The notes beneath the pieces are model-generated. The model searched no databases and was not told the DNA's origin. It saw only the letters and a list, made by a program, of their open reading frames with translations. Below, in pieces: positions 32,730-40,531 of a stretch of DNA of 64,000 nucleotides. The translations under genes were made by a program, and so were the position numbers. Every line of letters begins with the position of its first letter. Position 1 is the first letter of the stretch. Source of the DNA: Rhizobiales bacterium 2SD (lineage in GTDB: Bacteria > Pseudomonadota > Alphaproteobacteria > Rhizobiales > Beijerinckiaceae); NCBI GenBank assembly GCA_005502805.1, contig SCMY01000006.1:310001-374000 (forward strand), read 5' to 3'.

Positions 32730-33808
32730 CACTCACCATGATCGTGCACATCGGCATGGCCCCGGCGCCAATAGGCGGCGACGAGATGGCGGTCCTTCGG
32801 CAGTTGCTTCTCCGCTCGCAGGTGCTTGCGGATAGCGCGCGCCGCCGCCTGCTCGCAGCCGGCGAAGACGAAGTGGGTGCCATGGGCGGGCAGGGCAATG
32901 GCGCGCACCGCCTTCGGCAACAGGTCGGTCGAGCCGGCAGGGCAGCCGTTGCGATGCAGCCAGGTCACATCGATCGCAGCCTCGGAGGCGATCTCCTGCT
33001 GCTCGCTCGCATCCGCCACCTCGATGACGATGCTGGCGCGAGCTGAGCTTGGCAGGTTCTCGGCGATGCGCGCGATCGCTGGCAGCGCCGTCTCGTCACC
33101 CAGGAGCAGATACCAGTCGGCGGGGATCACATCGCCGCCGCCGGGGCCGAGCAGGCCGACGCGATCACCCGCCTTCGCCTCGCGCGCCCAGACCGAACCT
33201 GGTGAGTCATCGTGCAGGACGACATCGATGTCGAGCTCGCCCCGTTCGTGATCGATCGCGCGGATCGTATAGGTCCGCTTCGCCAGCGCATCCTCGCCCG
33301 CTGGCCAGATAACCCGGCTGTCGGCGCCGACGCTGGGCCAGACCGGAGCACGCCCACGTGGCGGAATCAGCACGCGCACATGCAGGCCGCCGGTGACGAA
33401 GTGGCCGGGATCGCCGCAGGCGACGGTGACGCGTCGCATCGCCGGGGTGATGTCGCGGGCATCGCGCACTACCACCTCGCGGAAATACGGGATGCGGGTT
33501 TCGCCAATCCCATCCCCTCGCCAGTCCAGTGCGATGGCCTCGCCATCCGCGAATTCGACGAGATGCTCGGCGATCGAGGATTTGACGACGAAGAGGTAGC
33601 TTTCGTTTGGCGAGGTAGCCGCGATGGTGAGCGCATCCGCTTCAAGCGTCAGCCCGACTGCGCCGAAGGTGCCCTCGAGCCGGGCGCTGCCGCCCTCTCG
33701 CGTCACTGTGCCATGGTCGATGAAGTGATCGCAGAGCCGGTCGAACATGCCGGCCGGGTCGGTCAACGTGACCCGCGCACTCGCGCGCAGCATGATGTCG
33801 TCAGGCAT
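32729..33808 (-). CDS. Siderophore-interacting protein (SIP/ViuB-like) with N-terminal DUF2218-like domain
   Basis: A 359-residue cytoplasmic flavoprotein. Residues about 5-100 resemble DUF2218 (a small domain found in siderophore loci). Residues about 105-230 are the FAD-binding_9 barrel with the RTYTIRAID motif, and about 230-345 the SIP NAD(P)H-binding part (WYLLLGDETALPAIARI and FVFAGCE). SIP proteins reduce ferric siderophores to release iron. It overlaps FhuB by eight bases and FhuC by four, so release and import are co-expressed. The electron donor (NADH or ferredoxin) is not predictable. Confidence 0.9.
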   Translation of the reverse strand: MPDDIMLRASARVTLTDPAGMFDRLCDHFIDHGTVTREGGSARLEGTFGAVGLTLEADALTIAATSPNESYLFVVKSSIAEHLVEFADGEAIALDWRGDGIGETRIPYFREVVVRDARDITPAMRRVTVACGDPGHFVTGGLHVRVLIPPRGRAPVWPSVGADSRVIWPAGEDALAKRTYTIRAIDHERGELDIDVVLHDDSPGSVWAREAKAGDRVGLLGPGGGDVIPADWYLLLGDETALPAIARIAENLPSSARASIVIEVADASEQQEIASEAAIDVTWLHRNGCPAGSTDLLPKAVRAIALPAHGTHFVFAGCEQAAARAIRKHLRAEKQLPKDRHLVAAYWRRGHADVHDHGE

Positions 33809-35798
33809 GCCGGCTTCCCGTGCGGTTCAACAGCCAGATCAGATAGGGACCGCCGATCAGGGCCGCAAACAGTCCGGTCGGCACCTGATAAGGGAAGGCG
33901 ACGAGACGCGCGAGCCAGTCGGCGACGATCATCACGCCGCAGCCGGTCAGGATCGAGGCAGCGAGTTGGTCGCGGCTGCGGGCAAAACCGGCGAGGCGCG
34001 CCAGATGCGGCGCGATCAGGCCGATCAGGCTGAGCGGGCCGATCAGGAGCGAAGCGACCGCCGTCGCCAGCGCCGCGACGGTGGCCAGGGTCAGGCGGCT
34101 GCCGGCTATGGAGAGGCCGAGGCTACGGCTCGTCGCCTCGCCCAAAGGCATCAGGTCGAGCCAGCGCGTCGCGAGGAAAAGCGGCGCGAGCAGGACCAAG
34201 CAGCCGAGCAACCCGATCCAGACCTCGATCTCACCGGCGCGGTTGGTTGACCCTGACAGCCAGGTCAGCAGCACATAGGCACGCAGGTCTCCCCTGGAGA
34301 GCGCGGTCGAGACCAGCGCCATGCAGAGCGCGCCCATGGCGATGCCGGCAAGCAGCAGGCGCTGCGCGCCGATGCCGGGCCGGGCCGCGAGTGCGAGCAT
34401 GACGAGGAGCACGGTGAGCGAGCCGCCGGTGATGCCGGCCAGCATCGAGAACGGACTGAAGGGCAGCAATATGAGCGCCAGCGTCAGGCCGACGCCGCCG
34501 CCGGCGCTGACGCCGAGCACCTCCGGTCCGGCCAGCGGATTGGCGGTGAGGCGCTGCATCAGGCAGCCGGCGGCGCCGAGCAAGGCTCCTGCAGCCCCGG
34601 CTGCAACGAGGCGCGGTCCGCGGAAAGGCAGCAGCTCGGTGAACAGATCACCCGTCGCCAATCCCCAGCCCTGCGGACCGCGTCCGAGAACGAGGCCGAG
34701 GATGCCGACGATCGCGATCATGGCGGCGAGGGCGATCAGGGCCGGAAGCGGACGGCTGATCCGATTCGTCGGAGCCATGGCATCGACGGTCTGAGCGGGC
34801 GGGGTCGGTGGGACACGACGCATCAGCCAGAGCAGCAGCGGCCCGCCGAACAGCGCCGTGGCGGCGCCGGTCGGGGCGAGATCGTTGAGGCCGGAGCCGA
34901 GCAATTGGACGGCGCTGTCGGTGATGGAGAGCAGCAACGCTCCGACGACCGGTGCCGCCAGCAGGAGCTGGTGCGGGGTGCGGGCGCCGGCCTCGCGTGC
35001 CAGAGCCGGCGCGGCGAGCCCAACGAAGCCGATGACGCCGACCTCGGCGGTAACGCTGGCCGCAAGCCAGATCGCGATGCCGAGCACGGCGATGCGGGCG
35101 CTGTGCAAGGCAAGCCCGAGGCTTCGGGCGGTGCCGTCGTCGAGGCCAAGCAGGGCGAGCGGGCGCAGCAGCAGCCCTGCCGCAAGCCAGCCGAGCAGCA
35201 GGCGCGGGCCGAGCGACAGGGCCGCATCCCAGCTCTGCTGGCTGAGCGAACCCGCTCCCCAAATGAAGAGCGAGAGCATGTACTCGCCTTTGGCCAGGAT
35301 GACGGTTGCGCTCATGGCCGCGGCGAGCAAGGCGACGACCATGCCCGAGAGCACCACCGTCAGCGGTTCGAGCCCGCGCCGCCAGCTCAGCCCGAGCACC
35401 AGCGCGACGGCGCCGATCGCCCCGGCGAGTGCGACGCCATCGCGTGAGACGGCGATCGCCGCGGGCGCGAAGGCGGTCGCGATGGTCAGTGCCAGTTGCG
35501 CGCCTGAGACGACGCCGAGCGTCGAAGCGTCGGCGATCGGGTTGCGCAGCACGCGCTGCAACAAGAGGCCGGCTAGCCCGAGGGCGGCGCCGCAGATCAG
35601 CGCCGTGACCGAGCGCGGCACCAGGCTGTGCCAGAGCAGGGCCGACTCCAGCATGCGCGCGAGTTCGGCCGGATCGGTCAGCGATGGCCGCGTCATCACG
35701 ACCGCTGCGAAGAGCGCGGCAGCCGCGAAGATGGCGGCGAGCCAGATCGCCGTCTGGTGGTGGAATTGCCGGCGCATGGGCAGGACAGCCTCAGCCAT
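33801..35798 (-). CDS. fhuB: Iron-hydroxamate ABC transporter permease, fused double unit (FhuB type)
   Basis: A 665-residue inner-membrane protein made of two FecCD-type halves, about 10-335 and 350-660, as in FhuB. Each half has the family motifs: 'PRSVTALICGAALGLAGLLL' and GPRLVAAGAAGALLGAAGCL near its start, NPIADASTLGV or NPLAGPEVLGV, and IGFVGLAAPALAR or IGLIAPHLAR near its end. With a single ATPase gene and one binding protein this gives a complete importer. Confidence 0.92.
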   Translation of the reverse strand: MAEAVLPMRRQFHHQTAIWLAAIFAAAALFAAVVMTRPSLTDPAELARMLESALLWHSLVPRSVTALICGAALGLAGLLLQRVLRNPIADASTLGVVSGAQLALTIATAFAPAAIAVSRDGVALAGAIGAVALVLGLSWRRGLEPLTVVLSGMVVALLAAAMSATVILAKGEYMLSLFIWGAGSLSQQSWDAALSLGPRLLLGWLAAGLLLRPLALLGLDDGTARSLGLALHSARIAVLGIAIWLAASVTAEVGVIGFVGLAAPALAREAGARTPHQLLLAAPVVGALLLSITDSAVQLLGSGLNDLAPTGAATALFGGPLLLWLMRRVPPTPPAQTVDAMAPTNRISRPLPALIALAAMIAIVGILGLVLGRGPQGWGLATGDLFTELLPFRGPRLVAAGAAGALLGAAGCLMQRLTANPLAGPEVLGVSAGGGVGLTLALILLPFSPFSMLAGITGGSLTVLLVMLALAARPGIGAQRLLLAGIAMGALCMALVSTALSRGDLRAYVLLTWLSGSTNRAGEIEVWIGLLGCLVLLAPLFLATRWLDLMPLGEATSRSLGLSIAGSRLTLATVAALATAVASLLIGPLSLIGLIAPHLARLAGFARSRDQLAASILTGCGVMIVADWLARLVAFPYQVPTGLFAALIGGPYLIWLLNRTGSRHA

Positions 35799-36672
35799 GG
35801 CCGCGTTCCGTCAGCAACGCCTCGGTGAGAAGCCGCGCGAAGCGCCGCGCCGCCGGCAGGCCACCAAACGGGTTGATCGAGGCGAGCTGCAGCAGGCGCC
35901 CTGCGCGCACGCTCGGCAGGGCATTCCAGAAGGTGCTGCCTGCGAGGACTTCGAGAGCGCCGGGCGGGACCGGCGGGATCAGCCCGATCCAGGCCTCCGG
36001 AATACGGGCCAGCGCCTCGATGCCGACCGGGGCCATGGCGGAATAGCTCGTCGCCTCCGTCCAGGCATTGGCGAGGCCGAGCCGCTTCAGCACCTCGCCG
36101 AACATGCTGTCGGCGCCGAAGACGCGGAAATGCCTGGCATCGCCGAGATTGATCGGGATCATCGGCCGCGCTGCATAGGGCTTCAACCGCTCGCGCAGGA
36201 GGGCGAACTCCGCCTCGGTTTCGACGATATAGCGTTCGGCTTCGCTGCTCCTGCCGAGCCGTGCGCCGATGCTGCGCATCATCGCCGCCGCGGGCTCATA
36301 GGGCGGGCGGCCCGGTACGTAGATCGAGAAGCGCTCGACCGGCGCGATCCTGGTGAGCCGCGGCTCCGAGCTGACATAGAAGCTCGACGAGTAGATCAGC
36401 TCCGGCCGGCAGAGCAGCAGCAGCTCGAAATTGACCGTGCCGCGCAACCCGAGATCAGTGACAACGGACGGAACCGCCGGCTCGACCGCGATCTCGCGGA
36501 ACTGCCGCAATTCGGGTGCAGCGACCGGGGCGATGCCGAGCGCGAGCAGGGTCTCCAGCACCGACCAGTCAACGGTCGCGACGCGCGGTTCGGCTGCCCG
36601 CGTCGGGCACGGCAAGGCGGCCGCCGCCAGAATGGCGAGCGCGTCGCGCCGTCTCGGGAACCTCGAACTCAT
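35791..36672 (-). CDS. Iron-siderophore ABC transporter binding protein (FhuD type)
   Basis: A 293-residue periplasmic protein. The start at 36672 (MSSRFPRRRDALAILAAAAL) gives a signal with an RRRD twin-arginine-like motif; a GTG at 36678 adds two residues. The body is a PeriPla_BP_2 domain (RVATVDWSVLETLLALGIAP, LLLLCRPELIYSSSFY, INPFGGLPAARRFA). It overlaps FhuB by eight bases. The wide substrate range of FhuD proteins means the ligand can only be called hydroxamate-like. Confidence 0.88.
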   Translation of the reverse strand: MSSRFPRRRDALAILAAAALPCPTRAAEPRVATVDWSVLETLLALGIAPVAAPELRQFREIAVEPAVPSVVTDLGLRGTVNFELLLLCRPELIYSSSFYVSSEPRLTRIAPVERFSIYVPGRPPYEPAAAMMRSIGARLGRSSEAERYIVETEAEFALLRERLKPYAARPMIPINLGDARHFRVFGADSMFGEVLKRLGLANAWTEATSYSAMAPVGIEALARIPEAWIGLIPPVPPGALEVLAGSTFWNALPSVRAGRLLQLASINPFGGLPAARRFARLLTEALLTERGHG

Positions 36673-36743
36673 GTGCACGGGTCTGTCATGGGGGAAGACC
36701 GCGATGAGGTGCGCGGCCTTCGAATGTCATGCGGATATTGCCT

Positions 36744-38942
36744 CTACCACCGATAATTGGCCGAGACCGTGATGGTGCGGGCGTCGCCATAGCCGCAGCC
36801 GGACTGGCCGTTGCAGCTCTTCACATAGGCTTTGTCGAACAGGTTGGTGACGTTGAGCGCCATACCCCAATTGCCGATCTGGTAGCGGATCGCGGCGTCG
36901 ACGACGGTCGCCGACGGCACCTTCAGTGTGTTTTCGGCATTGGCGTAGGAACTGCCGACATAGCGGACGCCGGCGCCGAGGCCGAGGCCTTTGAAGGCGC
37001 CCTCCGGCACGGTGTAGTCGAGCCAGGCCGAGGCGGTGAGCTCGGGCACGACGACGGGCGTCTTGCCGACCAGCAAGGGGCGCGTGTCCCGCGTCGTCTT
37101 CAGGTCGAAGGCGGTGAAGGAGGCCAGCAGCTTCAGGTCCTTGGTGATGTTGGCCTTGGCCTCGAACTCGAAGCCGCGCGAAGTGACCTCGCCGAGCTGC
37201 TGCTGTGCGAACGGGTTGAGTGCCGTCGGCGCCGGGTTCAGCACATTGCGCTTGGTGATGTGGAAGACCGAGGCGGTCAGCAGCGCGTCCATGAAGGTCG
37301 GCTTGTACTTCACGCCGGCCTCGAATTGCTGGCCCTCCTCAGGCCGGAAAGGCTGGCCAGGGCCGCCAAGCAGATTGGGCACGGCGTCGAAGACCGGGGT
37401 GAAGAAGGTCGCGGCGCTGACATAGGGGGTGAGCCCGTTGGCGAACTCGTAGCCGAGGCCGGCGCGGCCGCTCCAGGACGCTTCCTTCTTGTCATAGGTC
37501 GGCGAGAACAGCAGGCCAGCCGGGCTGACCGACTTCTTGTCGACATAGTCGTAGCGACCGTTCAGCGTCACCAGCCAACCGCCGCCGAAGCGGATCTGGT
37601 CCTGGGCATAGAAGCCGATCTGGTGATGCTTCAGGTTCTGGTTGAGATAGACGCCGGTCGGGCCCTGCGGCGCGCCATAGACCGGGTTGGTGACGCTGAT
37701 CGTGGTGGCGCCCCCTGAAGCCTGGGTGTGGTCGATGTTGAAATACTTGTAGTCGACGCCGAAGAGCAGCGAATGCTCGAGCGGGCCGGTGACGACCTTG
37801 CCATCGATGCGGTTGTCGACCGTGAAGGTGCGAACCCGCGTCCGCTCCTGGAAGCCGATGCGGTAGAGCTGGTAGTCGGGACCGAGCGGCTGGAGGCGAT
37901 CGCCGAAGGGCGCGTCGGGGCCGGCATAACCGAAGCCGTAGGGGCCGAGCTGCGAGCCCTTCATCACGCCGTAGCGCAGGTTCTGGGTGAAGGTCCAGTT
38001 GTTGGCGAACTGGTGCTGGAACTCGTAGCCGAGCAGGGTCTGGGTGCGCTCCTGATCGTCGATCGAGGGTTCGCCGTAGAAGGCGCCGCGCCGGATCTTG
38101 CCGAAGGGCGCGTTCACGACGGTGCCGACATAGGGCAGGAAGCCGTCGCCGACATGGACCTGGTCGAGCGCGGCATACATGCCATAGGCGGTGAAGCGGG
38201 TGGCGCCGTTGGGCTGATAGCTGATCTGCGGCATGATCACGCCGCGGAAGTCCTTGGAATGGTCGGTGTACTGGTCGCCGCCGGAGAGCTTGCCGGTCAG
38301 GCGCGTGCTCCAGACGCCCTGCTTGTCGCTGACGCCGATATCGATGCCGGTATAGGCGTTGCCCCAATTGTTGATGCCGGCCTCGACATAGCCGAAATTC
38401 CGGCCGTTCGGGCGCTTGCTGACGAGGTTGACGATGCCGCCGGGCGTCGAGCCGCCATAGAGCACCGAGGCCGGGCCTTTCAGCACCTCGACACGCTCGA
38501 GCAGGAAGGGATCGATCTGGAAGCCGCCGAAGCCGTAGGAGTAGAGCTGCAAGCCGTCCATGAAGACGCCGGTCTGCGTCGCCTGGAAGCCGCGGATGAA
38601 GATCCAGTCGGTATCGGGATCGGGCCCGAAGGCCTGGGCGGCAACGCCGGCGGTGTAGCGCAGTGCCTCGTCGACCTTGAGCGCCTTGCGATCGTCGATC
38701 TCGTCGCGGCCGAGCACCGAGACCGCCTGCGGGATCGTGGTGATCGAGGTGTTCGCCTTCGAGCCGGTCGCCGAGCGCGTCGCGACATAGCCGTCCACCG
38801 GGGAGGTCGTCGTACCGCCATCGCCCTCGACCGTGATCGTGTCGAGCTGCACCGTCGGAGCGGGCTGGCCCTGCGCCAGGGCCGCGCCGGCGCAGAGCAC
38901 GGCGAGCGAGACAGTTGATCCAAGAATAAGTCTAGTCTTCAT
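36744..38942 (-). CDS. TonB-dependent siderophore receptor
   Basis: A 732-residue outer-membrane receptor. The start at 38942 (MKTRLILGSTVSLAVLC) gives a signal ending ALAQ. A TonB-box-like LDTITVEG follows. The plug domain has IPQAVSVLGRDEIDDRK, IFIRGF and GPASVLYGGSTPGGIVNLVSK, the pattern of the siderophore-specific (FhuA/FcuA-like) family. The 22-stranded barrel ends with the terminal aromatic (YRW). It is 71 bases before the FhuD-type gene and probably heads the importer operon. An Irr-like box lies upstream. Confidence 0.93.
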   Translation of the reverse strand: MKTRLILGSTVSLAVLCAGAALAQGQPAPTVQLDTITVEGDGGTTTSPVDGYVATRSATGSKANTSITTIPQAVSVLGRDEIDDRKALKVDEALRYTAGVAAQAFGPDPDTDWIFIRGFQATQTGVFMDGLQLYSYGFGGFQIDPFLLERVEVLKGPASVLYGGSTPGGIVNLVSKRPNGRNFGYVEAGINNWGNAYTGIDIGVSDKQGVWSTRLTGKLSGGDQYTDHSKDFRGVIMPQISYQPNGATRFTAYGMYAALDQVHVGDGFLPYVGTVVNAPFGKIRRGAFYGEPSIDDQERTQTLLGYEFQHQFANNWTFTQNLRYGVMKGSQLGPYGFGYAGPDAPFGDRLQPLGPDYQLYRIGFQERTRVRTFTVDNRIDGKVVTGPLEHSLLFGVDYKYFNIDHTQASGGATTISVTNPVYGAPQGPTGVYLNQNLKHHQIGFYAQDQIRFGGGWLVTLNGRYDYVDKKSVSPAGLLFSPTYDKKEASWSGRAGLGYEFANGLTPYVSAATFFTPVFDAVPNLLGGPGQPFRPEEGQQFEAGVKYKPTFMDALLTASVFHITKRNVLNPAPTALNPFAQQQLGEVTSRGFEFEAKANITKDLKLLASFTAFDLKTTRDTRPLLVGKTPVVVPELTASAWLDYTVPEGAFKGLGLGAGVRYVGSSYANAENTLKVPSATVVDAAIRYQIGNWGMALNVTNLFDKAYVKSCNGQSGCGYGDARTITVSANYRW

Positions 38943-39007
38943 CTTTTGCGTGTAGCACATTTGCAATTTCGGCCTCAGCAAATGCCGCCATTTCAGAACT
39001 GATCAAA

Positions 39008-39024
39008 TTTAGAATCGTTCAAAG
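39008..39024. promoter_or_regulatory. Irr-type iron control element (ICE) candidate
   Basis: TTTAGAA-TCG-TTCAAAG differs by one base from an inverted repeat of the form TTTAGAA-N3-TTCTAAA reported for Irr boxes in Rhizobiales. It is 66 bases upstream of the receptor start. A second, weaker copy (TTTCAGAACTGATCAAA) lies directly beside it at 38991-39007. Control of the receptor by the haem-dependent regulator Irr is inferred. Confidence 0.5.
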
Positions 39025-39189
39025 GCGGGGTTCAGCTTTCCGTTGGGCAATATCAGCAACGCGTCGGCTGGGATTGATCGTTCCTGTCATGCATTGAACG
39101 ATCTTGGGCGCGCGTCTACAATTGTCTTGACCACGTTGCAATTTGATCACGCGCCGCGAGGCGCTTTCTCGCCGCACCGGAGGCTAGAG

Positions 39190-40083
39190 ATGGGTTTCCA
39201 GCCGCGCATGCGTTCGGTCCGCGAGGGCATCAGCGTCATCGGTTCGCTGAAATACCGGGTCTGGAACGGTGTCGTCGCCGACCTCTGGCAGGCCGAATGC
39301 CAGGCCGGGGCGAGCGGTGAATATATCTCGGAGCACCCGCGTCTGTTCGTGGTGCTCGACAAGGTCGGCGGCCATTTCGAGACGCGGCTCAATCGCAACG
39401 AGCCGGGCATTTCCAGCAGCGCCCGCGCCAACGCGATCAGCTTCATGCCGGCCGGTGTGCCGGTCTGGGGCCGCACGCAGCAGCGCATGCGCATCCGCCA
39501 TCTCGATCTGCATTTCGATGCCGCCACCGTCAGCGAGCGGCTGGGAGAAGCGCTGTCGCCCGAGCGGCTGGCGCAACCGCGTATCGCTTTCTCGAATCCG
39601 CGCATTTTGACACTGGCGCGCCTGATCGCCGACGAATGCGCCGAGCCCGATGCGCGGCATGATCTTTACGGCGACGGTCTCGTGCTGGCCGTGCTGATCG
39701 ACCTCTTCGGTGCGCGCGCTAATGCGCCACGCCGGCGCGCGCCTCTGACCAGTTGGCAGCTCAAGGCGGTGACGGATCATATTAACGAGCATGCGTCGGG
39801 CACGATCCGGCTGCAGGACCTTGCCGAGCTGGTCGGCATGTCGCAATCGCATTTCAGCCACGCCTTCAAGGCCTCGACCGGCCTGCCTCCGCATCAATGG
39901 CAACTCAAGGCTCGCATCGAGCGCGGCCAGCACCTGCTCGCAGCGGGCGATCGGCCCTTGACTGAGATCGCGGCCGATGCCGGTTTTTCCGACCAGGCGC
40001 ATTTTACTCGGGTCTTCCGACGGATGGTCGGCGAGACCCCTGCAGCCTGGCGTCGGGATGTGATGGGACGGATCTCAGGCTAG
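39190..40083 (+). CDS. AraC-family transcriptional regulator
   Basis: A 297-residue regulator. A GGAGG site seven bases upstream marks the ATG at 39190 as the start; an earlier in-frame start at 39043 adds residues without family resemblance. The N-terminal half is an AraC-type sensor part (FVVLDKVGGHFETRLNR, ISFMPAGVPVWG). The C-terminal pair of helix-turn-helix motifs is IRLQDLAELVGMSQSHFSHAF and LTEIAADAGFSDQAHFTRVFR. It is divergent from the siderophore receptor and likely activates it in response to the siderophore. Confidence 0.9.
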   Translation: MGFQPRMRSVREGISVIGSLKYRVWNGVVADLWQAECQAGASGEYISEHPRLFVVLDKVGGHFETRLNRNEPGISSSARANAISFMPAGVPVWGRTQQRMRIRHLDLHFDAATVSERLGEALSPERLAQPRIAFSNPRILTLARLIADECAEPDARHDLYGDGLVLAVLIDLFGARANAPRRRAPLTSWQLKAVTDHINEHASGTIRLQDLAELVGMSQSHFSHAFKASTGLPPHQWQLKARIERGQHLLAAGDRPLTEIAADAGFSDQAHFTRVFRRMVGETPAAWRRDVMGRISG

Positions 40084-40118
40084 GCCACCGAGCGTCCTGC
40101 CCGCTGCAAAGCGGAGGT

Positions 40119-40520
40119 CTATCTGCTTAATGGCGCACGGAGCCAATCCTTGGCCGCCTGCAGCGCCTCGGCTTCCGATCCGACGACCTTGAACGGATAG
40201 GGTATGAACGCCGTCAGCGTGGCGTTGATAAGCTTGCCGAGTAGAGCCTTGCGCTTGGCCTCATCGGGTTCGACCCTCGCCGCTCCCGCGACGAGCCGCC
40301 CCAGATCCTTGCGCCTGTGCTTCGACCAGTCCTTGTAGAGCCGGTTGAAGCGCGACGACTGTTCCGGCCGCTCGACGCCGTCGAAGACCAGGGCGAAACG
40401 CTCGTCGCGGGCGAGCAATGCATCGAACGCAGCGAGCAGATCGTCCGCCTCCTCGTCGGGGATCACGACGGGCATGGTCCAGCGCACGACCGGCCAGGCA
40501 GATGCGTCGATGATTGCCAT
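40119..40520 (-). CDS. Hypothetical protein in siderophore locus
   Basis: A 133-residue cytoplasmic protein, start 40520 (MAIIDASAWPVVRWTMPVVI), no signal and no transmembrane segment. It has an acidic segment PDEEADDLLAAFDALLARDE, an alternating strand FALVFDGVERP and a basic helical middle (KDWSKHRRKDLGRL). This resembles a single alpha/beta sensor-like fold, but I recognise no family. It starts 11 bases after the second receptor stop on the same strand, so it is probably the last gene of the Ybt-like operon. The open frame upstream overlaps the receptor gene and is not coding. Confidence 0.6.
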   Translation of the reverse strand: MAIIDASAWPVVRWTMPVVIPDEEADDLLAAFDALLARDERFALVFDGVERPEQSSRFNRLYKDWSKHRRKDLGRLVAGAARVEPDEAKRKALLGKLINATLTAFIPYPFKVVGSEAEALQAAKDWLRAPLSR

Positions 40521-40531
40521 CGTCGCACCTC

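Noticed and set aside
36679..36743. Hairpin with near-complementary GACCGCG / CGCGGCC arms between receptor and FhuD-type genes
   Set aside because: One mismatch in seven pairs and no T run; too weak to call a terminator.
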